A stretch of DNA of 6,215 nt from Thermoanaerobacterium thermosulfurigenes (GTDB lineage: Bacteria; Bacillota; Thermoanaerobacteria; Thermoanaerobacterales; Thermoanaerobacteraceae), in contig NZ_JBPODR010000054.1 of the NCBI RefSeq assembly GCF_051201035.1, positions 1-6,215 on the forward strand, given 5' to 3'. Within the stretch, counting starts at the first letter, position 1, and every line of letters begins with the position of its first letter. The notes beneath the pieces are model-generated. The model saw nothing but the letters and a program-made list of their open reading frames with translations. It was not told the origin of the DNA and ran no database searches. A program made the position numbers and the translations under genes. Shown here one piece after another: positions 1 through 5,594 of the stretch.

Positions 1-1
1 G

Positions 2-79
2 CGTGTTCAATGGCTGTATGAGCGAGCTAATAATAAAGTACCTATTGATGAAATTTTAGAAGAACTACAGTTAGCATAG
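2..79 (+). CDS. C-terminal end of an unidentified protein (partial, cut by window start)
   Basis: An open frame enters from the left edge and gives 25 residues ending ...VPIDEILEELQLA before TAG at 77-79. The residue mix (WLYERANN, then an acidic amphipathic helix) looks like a real protein end rather than noise. It is the only plus-strand coding sequence in the left 5.3 kb, and it converges on the truncated acetyltransferase that ends at 126, with 46 bases between the stops. I cannot name the family. Because the neighbouring gene is truncated here, this could be the end of a gene brought in by a rearrangement, but no element end is visible. Confidence 0.5.
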   Translation, partial: RVQWLYERANNKVPIDEILEELQLA

Positions 80-125
80 GCGTAGTGTATCTATTATGGT
101 AATATTTGTTATCAATTTTTCTCAT

Positions 126-515
126 CTATAGATCATTAAAAATTATATCAATTCCTCTTTTAACCGCTTCAGTAGTATACCCATTTTTGATTTCATCTTT
201 GTCTAATTTGTACCACAAATGACATGATAAGAATGCGCCTTTTACGATGTTGTTAAAACATATTGTGCCGATTATTTTGCTGTCATCATTCTTTTTAAAT
301 ATCCACAGTCTAAGCAAATCTTTATTTTCGATGCCTGTCAATTCCTTCTTCAGATTTTCCTGCTGATACTCCTTTGTGTAAAACATCTCATCTCTTAAAG
401 GTTCCCACTCTTGTAAAAAAGTCCTATTTCTCAAATAGTAATCTAATACTAATTCCGCATAAGTCTTATCCAGTACTCTTAACACCAATCTTTCTGTTTC
501 ATAGACCTTTTCCAT
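126..515 (-). pseudogene. RimJ/RimL-type GNAT N-acetyltransferase, C-terminally truncated
   Basis: The 129-residue product starts with the RimJ/RimL-type signature ETERLVLR (residues 6-13). It continues through the central strands (KIIGTICFNNI, about 80-90; LSCHLWYKLD) into the acetyl-CoA-binding segment, where NGYTTEAV replaces the usual Q/RxxGxG. It stops at ...GIDIIFNDL. Members of this family usually have about 170-185 residues; the missing ~50 would carry the strand and helix (xxNxxSxxvlekxGF) that complete the CoA site. Reading past the stop in all three frames gives no such sequence, so the gene was cut by a rearrangement rather than a point mutation. The start ATG at 515 has a GGAG about 9 bases upstream, and the gene follows the frameshifted GNAT (stop at 537) by 21 bases, so both were probably one transcript. 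It is unlikely to be active. Confidence 0.7.
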
Positions 516-536
516 ATATAGCTTCTCCGTTCTTCT

Positions 537-1026
537 TTATGATTTTTTACTTAAATCCATTTCAAACTCAATCTCATGTTTGATTGATATGCCAAAATCA
601 CCTAATATTGGTATCGACGGCTTTAATTTTCTCGCAACATCAACAGCATTGTGATGTATTTTAATCATATCAAATCCGCGTTTTTGATAAAAACGAATTG
701 CGTTGATATTGTCATTTGTAGTAATCAATTTTATTTTTGTACATTTTTTATTGATTGCCTCTTCAATGATCTTATTTAAAAGAGTAGTTCCAATGCCCTG
801 ATTTTCCTTCAAACTGTCTAAAGACATGATTTCACATTCACTATCCTTAATCCTATATGTCACTAACCCAATAATTTCATCATTTTCATACGCAATAAAG
901 CCTTCTAATTTTGTCATATCGACTATTTCACCGCGAACGACCATTTCAGTTGAAGACCAGCGATTTTATAAAATCATTTATGCGTTGGCGATCATCAATC
1001 GATATTGGTTTAATGTGCATATTCAT
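537..1026 (-). pseudogene. GNAT N-acetyltransferase disrupted by a frameshift near the N-terminus
   Basis: From the ATG at 944 an open frame gives 135 residues with a clear GNAT core: GFIAYENDEIIGLVTY (15-30), the acetyl-CoA loop ENQGIGTTLL (47-56), and the C-terminal NDNINAIRFYQKRGF (77-91). That ATG has no ribosome binding site. The true N-terminus lies upstream in another frame: from ATG 1026 (or 1020) the minus strand reads MHIKPISIDDRQRINDFIKS, a typical first strand and helix of this group, then hits TGA at 946-948. The two frames join if one base is skipped near 957-962, where IKS would be followed by WSSTEMVVRGE. AAAGGA sits just upstream; its spacing to ATG 1020 is about 10 bases and to ATG 1026 about 4, so the exact start is uncertain. 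The restored protein would be ~160 residues, normal for the family. Either a pseudogene or a sequencing error. Confidence 0.75.
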
Positions 1027-1094
1027 TACATCCTTTCTGTGCTCTGTCAACCATTTTGTATATTTATTTCAATTAATCATCCATAAAATTTAAT

Positions 1095-1190
1095 CTACAC
1101 TTCTATAGTTATTCCATCATAAGCAAATACAATATCTTTGTATTCTTTTATAATTCCAAATAATCGTCATATGACTTTTTTTGGGTATTG
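1095..1190 (-). pseudogene. Possible degenerate gene end (very short remnant)
   Basis: On the minus strand, codons from 1157 to the TAG at 1095-1097 read GIIKEYKDIVFAYDGITIEV, which looks like the C-terminus of a globular protein. Immediately upstream, another frame reads KKSYDDYL. Joining the two needs a single-base insertion at about 1157. No start or ribosome binding site is nearby, and TGA or TAA block both frames. I cannot assign a family. The rest of 1027-1251 holds nothing I can name except short AT-rich dyads. Confidence 0.25.
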
Positions 1191-1251
1191 CATTTAATAT
1201 TGCAATTTAAGATCAAAAATGTCTTTTTTGAAATTCATGAAGCACCCAATC

Positions 1252-2364
1252 CTAATTTAATTTTATCCAATGTACCCTCCTATCCTTTCTAAATCCTGCT
1301 TTTAATGCCAGGTTCATAGACTTTACATTATCTTCTTCAATATGTACAAATGGCAGTTGACCAAGTTCCAGAAGCCTCTTTATCATTGCAACAGTTACAT
1401 CCATGCCATATCCTTTCCTTCTGTAATTTTTCAATACATTCAAAAAACCTATAGCTCCATCATCATGTGTAATCGCCCATGCCACTAATTTTTCATCTTC
1501 GATGCCAAGACCAATGCCATTTTTTATCCTATCTTCAATATATTCAACTGATATATACTCTTTATACTTGGAATTCTCGAATATATATGGAGCATCTGCA
1601 ATTGATAAGTCAACAACATGTGATTTTACGGTCGGCAGTGGTACATTAGAATCATAGACTAGTTTCATACTGGTCAGTCGTGACTTTATTTTCCTATTTT
1701 TCGCAATATGTGGGAGCATCCAGTCCTCAATGGCTGCAAAACATTTGTCATCTCCATCCAATACGTAAATAAGTTTGAAGAACTCATCATAGGATTTACT
1801 GCTAATATAAACCCAATCTTCATCGCTTCTTCCTCTAACAAGTACTGAATCTCCAACTGTTTCAAAGGTATAAATAGGATAATTTCTAATAAAGTTGATG
1901 ATATTAATATTTCTTGTTTTGTCTTTTTCAAGCAGTTTTAATATCTTGCCACTTAAAAAATCTAATACCTTCCTTAAAAGAATAGGCTGTATATCCGCAT
2001 AAGTAAGATAATCTGGCATCATTTTAAAAAAGCTTACTTCGCATATCTCACTATGTGGCAAAGGTCCCATTTCATCTACTTTTGCATAAAACAATCTCCC
2101 AAATGTAGTTATCCCATCTATGGTAACAGAGTAATCACATACGGGCTCAATCTCGTAATTTAATGCCCCTGTTTCCTCAAACAACTCCCTCGAAGCAGTT
2201 ACATTAATATCTTCATTCTTTTCTCTGTGACCGCCAGGAACTTGCCACGTATTTCTGTCCTCATGCCTTACAAATATCCATTTTCCTTTATAAGTAGCAA
2301 ATATAACAGCAAAATTAAGCTGAGTATTGCTTACTTCACATATCTTGTAAAACTTTATCTCCAT
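1252..2364 (-). CDS. Nudix hydrolase / GNAT acetyltransferase two-domain fusion
   Basis: This 370-residue protein joins two enzymes. Residues ~15-140 are a Nudix domain with a complete box, G45-x5-E51-x7-R59-E60-L-x-E63-E64-x-G66, the Mg-binding motif for hydrolysis of a nucleoside diphosphate linked to another group. WQVPGGH precedes it, as is usual. Residues ~150-370 form a two-part acetyltransferase: a divergent first half (~155-240), then a GNAT core with the acetyl-CoA loop R315-R-K-G-Y-G320, FVHIEEDN (339-346) and NLALKAGFRK (351-360). The ATG at 2364 is preceded by GGGG at 7 bases. The linker (~141-152) is short and charged, and the frame is open throughout with no sign of a lost stop. 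Substrates are unknown. Nudix box and CoA loop both look intact, so this is the best-preserved GNAT in the window. Confidence 0.85.
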   Translation of the reverse strand: MEIKFYKICEVSNTQLNFAVIFATYKGKWIFVRHEDRNTWQVPGGHREKNEDINVTASRELFEETGALNYEIEPVCDYSVTIDGITTFGRLFYAKVDEMGPLPHSEICEVSFFKMMPDYLTYADIQPILLRKVLDFLSGKILKLLEKDKTRNINIINFIRNYPIYTFETVGDSVLVRGRSDEDWVYISSKSYDEFFKLIYVLDGDDKCFAAIEDWMLPHIAKNRKIKSRLTSMKLVYDSNVPLPTVKSHVVDLSIADAPYIFENSKYKEYISVEYIEDRIKNGIGLGIEDEKLVAWAITHDDGAIGFLNVLKNYRRKGYGMDVTVAMIKRLLELGQLPFVHIEEDNVKSMNLALKAGFRKDRRVHWIKLN

Positions 2365-2611
2365 ATTTATACCCCAATCTCATTTTACTTTTCTTGAACT
2401 TTTTATATACTCCCTTAAATAAAATTAATCCCTATATTTCCTACTTTTAACTCGTATTTCGTGAGTCAATTTTTAGGAAATTTTTTCGCGTAAATTTAAT
2501 TATGGCAATTAGTTTGAATTGATTTCTTCATCTATAGCAGCATATTTAAAACTATTATCACTAAATAAAAATTTTATCTTTACTTAAACACTTTTGTTAA
2601 AAGAATATTTC
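2365..2611. other. Intergenic region with no recognisable gene
   Basis: This 247-base AT-rich spacer separates the lone Nudix gene from the Nudix-GNAT fusion, both on the minus strand. It must hold the start of the fusion transcript unless transcription reads through from the Nudix gene. A TTGACT at 2464-2469 (minus strand) resembles a -35 box, but no -10 lies 16-18 bases downstream; TATATA nearer the gene lacks a -35. The palindrome AAGAATATTTCTT at 2601-2613, at the end of the Nudix gene, is too AT-rich to call a terminator. Confidence 0.4.
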
Positions 2612-3007
2612 TTATATCAGTGTGAGCGTTTCATATCTTGGATTATTGAGTTCTTCTTTTGTAATCCAAGCTAACTCGGAATGTTCATCATTCAATTTGA
2701 GTGAAGAAATATCATCGTTTTTAGGTTTAACAAGATATGTAAACACAACCCTGTATATATCTTCATCTCCACTTTTACTTTTTAGATTCCTAACTGATAG
2801 CTCCTCCAACAATTCTATATCCAAATTAATTTCCTCTTTTGCCTCTCGATACAGGCCTTGAGTGGGAATTTCGTCATATTTTACTTTCCCGGCAGGAACA
2901 TTCCAAACATTCGGAGCAACCCTACAATGTCCTGCACGTTTTGTCAATAGAACCTTTCCCTCATGCAACAAAATAATTTCAACGGAAATTCGATAATTAG
3001 GATACAC
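2612..3007 (-). CDS. MutT-like Nudix hydrolase
   Basis: The 131-residue product is a single Nudix domain. RISVEIILLHEGKVLLTKR forms the first strands. The Nudix box spans residues 40-62: G40-x5-E46-x7-R54-E55-x2-E58-E59. Asn61 sits where the box usually has glycine; the metal-binding glutamates are all present. WNVPAGK just before the box is typical. The substrate (an oxidised nucleotide, NDP-sugar or similar) cannot be read from the sequence. It starts with GTG at 3005-3007, behind a very G-rich ribosome binding site (GGGCGGGGG, 5 bases away); the frame has no ATG upstream before a stop. The end ...NPRYETLTLI is slightly short for the family, so a few C-terminal residues may be missing. The gene lies 78 bases after the NimA-like gene on the same strand with no terminator between, so co-transcription is possible. 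Confidence 0.8.
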   Translation of the reverse strand: MYPNYRISVEIILLHEGKVLLTKRAGHCRVAPNVWNVPAGKVKYDEIPTQGLYREAKEEINLDIELLEELSVRNLKSKSGDEDIYRVVFTYLVKPKNDDISSLKLNDEHSELAWITKEELNNPRYETLTLI

Positions 3008-3085
3008 AATAACCCCCGCCCACGTATAATTATTTTTAAAGAAAATAAATTTGGCTAAACAGTGTATCTCTCATTTAATCAACCG

Positions 3086-3550
3086 TTACTTCCCTGCCTT
3101 TCCCGTCAAATGGTCGATATTAATTTTAATGACTTTTGCCTTAATGTCACTCTTTCGTATGTATTCCATCCCTTTCTCCATAAACTCGCCAGAGTATTTT
3201 TGAATTAGCGCAACCAATGCATCCTCCTTTTCCTTATCATATACTTCCACCGCACGTCCAAACACTATTACACTCTCATACCTATAACTAAACTTATCAG
3301 GTATTGGTTCAGTATTGCCAACCACACAAAAAGAAACTTTATTGTTATAAACAATATTGTCCAGCTTGCTTCCTTCAGCAGCACAATGAAAATAAATGTT
3401 TCCTTCATGGTATATGTAGTTTAGAGGAACTCCATAGGCATATCCATTTTCACCTACTGTAGATAACACTCCATATTGTCCTTTTCTTAACAGTTCAATA
3501 GCCTGTTCGTCATCAATAGATCTATCTTTTCTTCTCATTTCTTTAAACAT
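3086..3550 (-). CDS. NimA-like FMN-binding split-barrel (pyridoxamine-5'-phosphate-oxidase fold) protein
   Basis: The 154-residue product matches the NimA-like branch of the FMN-binding split-barrel superfamily. It opens with MRRKDRSIDDEQAIELL, followed by the conserved run GQYGVLSTVGENGYAYGVPL (residues 24-43), NYIYHEGNIYFHCAAEG (44-60, with the His seen in Nim proteins at 55) and KLDNI. Nim proteins are flavin proteins linked to reduction of 5-nitroimidazoles; most chromosomal relatives have unknown natural substrates, so drug resistance should not be assumed. I place the start at ATG 3550, with GGGGG 10 bases upstream and family-like sequence from there on. A longer frame from GTG 3598 has no ribosome binding site and would overlap the likely -10 box. 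It has its own promoter candidate and is separated from the upstream operon by a terminator. Confidence 0.82.
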   Translation of the reverse strand: MFKEMRRKDRSIDDEQAIELLRKGQYGVLSTVGENGYAYGVPLNYIYHEGNIYFHCAAEGSKLDNIVYNNKVSFCVVGNTEPIPDKFSYRYESVIVFGRAVEVYDKEKEDALVALIQKYSGEFMEKGMEYIRKSDIKAKVIKINIDHLTGKAGK

Positions 3551-3589
3551 TTTCTGCTTTCCCCCATAATTAAATAGTATTCTTTTACC

Positions 3590-3595
3590 ATTATA
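3590..3595 (-). promoter_or_regulatory. Candidate -10 box for the NimA-like gene
   Basis: A perfect TATAAT on the minus strand lies about 40 bases upstream of ATG 3550, just past the terminator of the upstream operon. That is where an independent promoter is expected. The matching -35 region is only T-rich with no TTGACA-like hexamer, so the call rests on the -10 and its position. Confidence 0.4.
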
Positions 3596-3614
3596 CACTA
3601 AACTTTATTATAAA

Positions 3615-3673
3615 AAATCTAAATAAAAAAATTAAAGAGAATGAAATTATAGCTCATTTTTTACATTCTCTTT
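3615..3673 (-). terminator. Intrinsic terminator overlapping the end of the membrane-protein gene
   Basis: On the minus strand AAAGAGAATG (3673-3664) pairs perfectly with CATTCTCTTT (3643-3634), a 10-bp stem, and is followed by AATTTTTTTATTT. The 20-base loop begins with the TAA stop and can extend the stem with further A-U pairs (AAAU with AUUU). The left arm encodes the last residues of the membrane protein, so the hairpin starts inside the coding sequence. It ends the repressor/membrane-protein transcript before the NimA-like gene. The stem is AT-rich, but the perfect arms and T-run make it convincing. Confidence 0.7.
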
Positions 3674-4086
3674 GAAAAATAATTTGAAAAGAATATAACC
3701 AATGCAAATTCTATTAAAAGTAGTGAAGCAACCATGAATAAAATCTTTTTATCGGCATTCATAAATCCTAATGCCATAACCAAAACTAAAATCACATAAT
3801 TCATAATTTTGCTTGTCATATAACCAACCTTTTCTCTGATTCTTGTATTACGTTCATCATTTATCTCTATCTCTATTAATTGTTTTATTCTTTTATCTTC
3901 CACTGCTGATACCATAAAAGAGCCCAACAAATTGCCAATCCCTAATACAGATATTGCAGTGCCAAAACCAATACACAAGCTGGAAACCATTTTTAATTCT
4001 TTTGATGTGAATACAAAACCTCCCAAAAGCAATAATAACAGCCCTACTACCAACATAAATATAAATAACAATCTTCTATTAGTCAT
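3661..4086 (-). CDS. Small four-helix membrane protein paired with an XRE repressor
   Basis: The 141-residue product has four hydrophobic segments: about 6-27 (LLFIFMLVVGLLLLLLGG), 33-57, 92-109 (NYVILVLVMALGFM) and 114-135. Between the second and third lies a charged loop (60-90) with the run INDERNTRIREKVGYM. This layout resembles small membrane proteins often encoded directly behind a Cro/CI-like regulator in Firmicutes; their function is generally unknown and I do not assign one. Its ATG shares one base with the repressor stop (TAATG), and the ribosome binding site GAGGAGGAA lies inside the repressor's last codons (EEEE), so the two are almost certainly translationally coupled. A terminator begins in its last codons. 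Being in the same transcript, it falls under the repressor's presumed autoregulation. Confidence 0.75.
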   Translation of the reverse strand: MTNRRLLFIFMLVVGLLLLLLGGFVFTSKELKMVSSLCIGFGTAISVLGIGNLLGSFMVSAVEDKRIKQLIEIEINDERNTRIREKVGYMTSKIMNYVILVLVMALGFMNADKKILFMVASLLLIEFALVIFFSNYFSKRM

Positions 4087-4286
4087 TATTCTTCCTCCTC
4101 ATAAATAAAAATATCTTCAATCCGCATATCAAAATATCGAGCTATCTTAAATGCCAATATGATTGATGGATTATATCGCCCATTCTCAAGAGAACTTATC
4201 GTTTGTCTTGATACTTTTAACGCATCAGCAAGTTCTTCCTGCCTAATACCACGCTGCTTTCGTATTTCTTCCAGCCTGTTTTTCAA
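4086..4286 (-). CDS. Small XRE (Cro/CI-type) helix-turn-helix transcriptional regulator
   Basis: The 66-residue product is just one HTH_3 domain. MKNRLEEIRKQRG is helix 1, QEELADALKV (16-25) the supporting helix, SRQTISSLENGRYNPS (26-41) the turn and recognition helix, and FKIARYFDMRIEDIF (46-60) the closing helices. The C-terminus is acidic (YEEEE), with no sensor or dimerisation domain beyond the fold. It starts with TTG at 4284-4286: GGGAGTG lies 8 bases upstream and an in-frame TAA rules out a longer protein. It is the first gene of a two-gene unit with the membrane protein. The promoter upstream is flanked by two copies of an 18-base site with dyad symmetry, so autorepression is the likely mode. 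Regulators of this size usually act as dimers. Confidence 0.9.
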   Translation of the reverse strand: MKNRLEEIRKQRGIRQEELADALKVSRQTISSLENGRYNPSIILAFKIARYFDMRIEDIFIYEEEE

Positions 4287-4305
4287 AAATTATCACTCCC
4301 TTTTA

Positions 4306-4323
4306 TGGAAGGTTTACTTTACA
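4306..4323. promoter_or_regulatory. Proximal operator candidate for the XRE regulator
   Basis: TGGAAGGTTTACTTTACA matches the distal site (4351-4368) at 14 of 18 positions, including the whole right half ACTTTACA. Its left half is degenerate. It lies over the predicted transcription start and the early leader, where a bound repressor would block initiation. Confidence 0.55.
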
Positions 4324-4327
4324 TTTC

Positions 4328-4356
4328 TATTTATCGATTCATTTGCCAAATGTCAA
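4328..4356 (-). promoter_or_regulatory. Promoter of the XRE/membrane-protein operon
   Basis: On the minus strand a perfect -35 box TTGACA (4356-4351) is followed by a 17-base spacer and a weak -10 TAAATA (4333-4328). GATAAA with a 15-base spacer is the alternative -10. The start would fall near 4321, giving a leader of about 35 bases before the TTG start codon. The -35 lies within the distal operator and the start point within the proximal one. Confidence 0.6.
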
Positions 4357-4368
4357 GTTAACTTTACA
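4351..4368. promoter_or_regulatory. Distal operator candidate, near-perfect palindrome over the -35 box
   Basis: TGTCAAGTTAACTTTACA is an 18-base dyad in which only one position pair (the 4th from each end) fails to match; the 10-base core AAGTTAACTT is perfect. It covers the TTGACA -35 of the XRE promoter. A related copy lies 45 bases nearer the gene. The adjacent small HTH regulator is the natural candidate to bind both. Confidence 0.6.
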
Positions 4369-4386
4369 TACTTAAATAAAAAATAA

Positions 4387-4515
4387 CTTCTTCATGTTTT
4401 ATTCACATGTATAAACAAAAAAGTAATTCCATCGTTTTTCTCACGACTTCCCTGTTCCATAAAAACTTATTGACGGAAACAATATTCCCAACTAAAACGC
4501 ATCACAAATTTTAAC
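4387..4515. other. Intergenic spacer, nothing identified
   Basis: This AT-rich spacer lies between the upstream edge of the XRE operators and the end of the broken SSAT-like gene. It has weak dyads (CATGT...ACATG at about 4394-4409 and GGAATATTGTTTCC at about 4475-4488, minus strand) and no GC-rich hairpin with a T-run. A 22-codon frame from 4460 lacks a ribosome binding site. I see no gene or firm terminator here. Confidence 0.4.
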
Positions 4516-5026
4516 TTAATCATCAAAGCTTTTTGCCAAATCAGCCAAGGTTTTGTCATTTACTCTATACACAGTCCACTCATCCATTGGAACTACTCCT
4601 AACCGTTTATAAAATTTAATAGATGGTTCATTCCAATCAGGGCAGCTCCATTCAAGTCTGCCACAATTTCTTTCTACAGCAAGCTTTGCCAAAAATGACA
4701 GCATTATTTTATCAAGTCCTTTGCCTCTCATCTCAGGCTTTATATACAGATCTTCTAAGTATATCCCCGGCCGCCTTAAAAAAGTGGAAAAATTATAAAA
4801 GAATAATGCAAATCCTACAGGTTTATCCTCATACTCACCGATAATAACTTCTGCGGCTTTACGGTCAAACAATGATTCTTTCAATAATTTCTCCGTCGCC
4901 ACAACCTCATGCAACATATTTTCATATTCAGCCAACTCTTTGATAAAGCTTAAGACTAATGCCACATCTTTTTTCCGCAAATCTTAATTTAAACTTTTCA
5001 ATCTTTGTATCGATTAATTCACTCAT
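4516..5026 (-). pseudogene. Spermidine/spermine-acetyltransferase-like GNAT, frameshifted and degenerating
   Basis: From 4980 an open frame carries an SSAT-like GNAT: VLSFIKELAEYE, then PGIYLEDLYIKPEMRGKGLDK, then DWNEPSIKFYKRLG and PMDEWTVYR. Its only start is a TTG without a ribosome binding site. The true start is ATG at 5026, with GGAGGGG 7 bases upstream; it reads MSELIDTKIEKFKLRFAEK and then, in a run of six A's (4969-4974), loses the frame and stops at TGA 4928-4930. Skipping one A restores RFAEK-DVALVLSF. The family acetylates polyamines or related small amines, but substrate cannot be told here. The acetyl-CoA loop R/QxxGxG/A reads RGKGLD, with Asp in place of the last glycine, and ...FLRRPG and RLGVVP also replace residues usually Gly and Ala. 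Frameshift plus these changes point to a decaying gene rather than a sequencing slip. The restored length (~169) is normal. Confidence 0.75.
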
Positions 5027-5184
5027 GCTTTAGCCCCTCCTACAACATAGTATTGTCAAAAGTTTTGTCACTAAATTCGACTCATACCCTTGATTTTTAT
5101 TTAACAGATGTCGTTTTTTGCTTCGACTTTCCTGCTCCGTTGAAGGACTTGCTTTTTCATTGCAGGAGTTTTTGACGATATCAT
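5027..5184. other. Spacer upstream of the SSAT-like gene
   Basis: The spacer contains the strong ribosome binding site GGAGGGG (5034-5040, minus strand) and presumably the promoter of the SSAT-like gene. TTGACA occurs at 5054-5059 (minus strand) but too close to the start codon to act with a proper -10. It forms part of a dyad-like sequence, TGTCAAAAGTTTTGTCA (5054-5070). A frame open across this region (5030-5233) mostly shadows the GNAT remnant and has no family-like features. Confidence 0.3.
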
Positions 5185-5352
5185 CTAGATTTTCATGCTT
5201 AATATTTCTCCAGGCAATCCATCCATTTCGCATATCATATGTGTGGTAAATCCATTCTTAATTAATATTTTCCTGGAAGCAATGTTATTGGGGTCTATAA
5301 TCGCTATAATTTTATTTATTTGCTTACTTTCCTTTGCTTTATCAATTAATAA
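5185..5352 (-). pseudogene. C-terminal remnant (55 codons) of a fifth GNAT acetyltransferase
   Basis: The minus strand reads LLIDKAKESKQINKIIAIID, PNNIASRKILIKNGF, then a 20-residue tail to TAG at 5185-5187. This is the second half of a GNAT: the helix after the CoA loop, the strand ending in the D-x-N-N-x-x-S motif, and the KxGF that closes the CoA site. The frame is blocked by TAG at 5353-5355 and nothing GNAT-like continues beyond it. The N-terminal ~100 residues and the CoA loop are gone. The break coincides with the start of IS1182-like sequence on the other side, so insertion of that element, with or without a deletion, is the likely cause. It is not the missing end of the truncated GNAT at 126-515: both contain the same helix segment, so they overlap rather than complement. 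It cannot encode an active enzyme. Confidence 0.65.
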
Positions 5353-5594
5353 CTATGATTCCACTGCAAAAAGTCAAAAAACATGGAATTTAGAACCATA
5401 ATAAGGTATAATTAGAATATAATACATTGTGATAAGAGGTTAAATATATGTTTAAAGAAAATAAAGATCATTTACAACAAAAAATGTTTACTAGTGAATT
5501 CTGGATGGATAAACGAGTATTTGAAAGGCTTTCAAACAGTTGGGCACCATTGTATTATGAACATGTATTTTGTAAAATTAATGAGAAACTTTTC
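5353..5594 (+). mobile_element. Left part of an IS1182-type insertion sequence, interrupted by ISLre2
   Basis: The limits are inferred. The left edge is placed where the GNAT remnant loses its frame, the right edge where the transposase loses family-like sequence. The segment holds about 95 bases of leader with two TATAAT hexamers (5407-5412 and 5418-5423) and the start of the transposase gene. I could not find the terminal inverted repeat, because the other end is not in the window. Confidence 0.45.

Noticed and set aside
80..125. Hairpin GGTAA...TTATC followed by a T-run as a terminator of the plus-strand gene
   Set aside because: A 5-bp stem with a G-U pair is not stable enough to support the call.
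1213..1231. Dyad TCAAAAA-TGTCT-TTTTTGA downstream of the Nudix-GNAT gene as a terminator
   Set aside because: The stem contains only one G-C pair and has no separate T-run after it, so it is too weak to call.
2464..2469. TTGACT (minus strand) as the -35 of the Nudix-GNAT promoter
   Set aside because: No acceptable -10 hexamer lies 15-19 bases downstream.
3551..3598. N-terminal extension of the NimA-like protein from GTG 3598
   Set aside because: No ribosome binding site, the extension has no family resemblance, and it overlaps the TATAAT. ATG 3550 has GGGGG upstream.
4392..4460. 22-codon small ORF on the minus strand
   Set aside because: No ribosome binding site, no recognisable sequence, and it lies in a low-complexity AT-rich spacer.
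5030..5233. 67-codon minus-strand frame upstream of the SSAT-like gene
   Set aside because: Its first part overlaps the GNAT remnant in a different frame, its composition is unlike a folded protein, and it runs over the ribosome binding site of the next gene. Treated as a shadow.
5353..5400. Upstream continuation of the GNAT remnant (a frame reading ...GSKFHVF, stop, LFAVES, stop)
   Set aside because: It looks faintly GNAT-like but contains two stops and coincides with the expected IS1182-type leader. Resemblance is too weak to extend the remnant.
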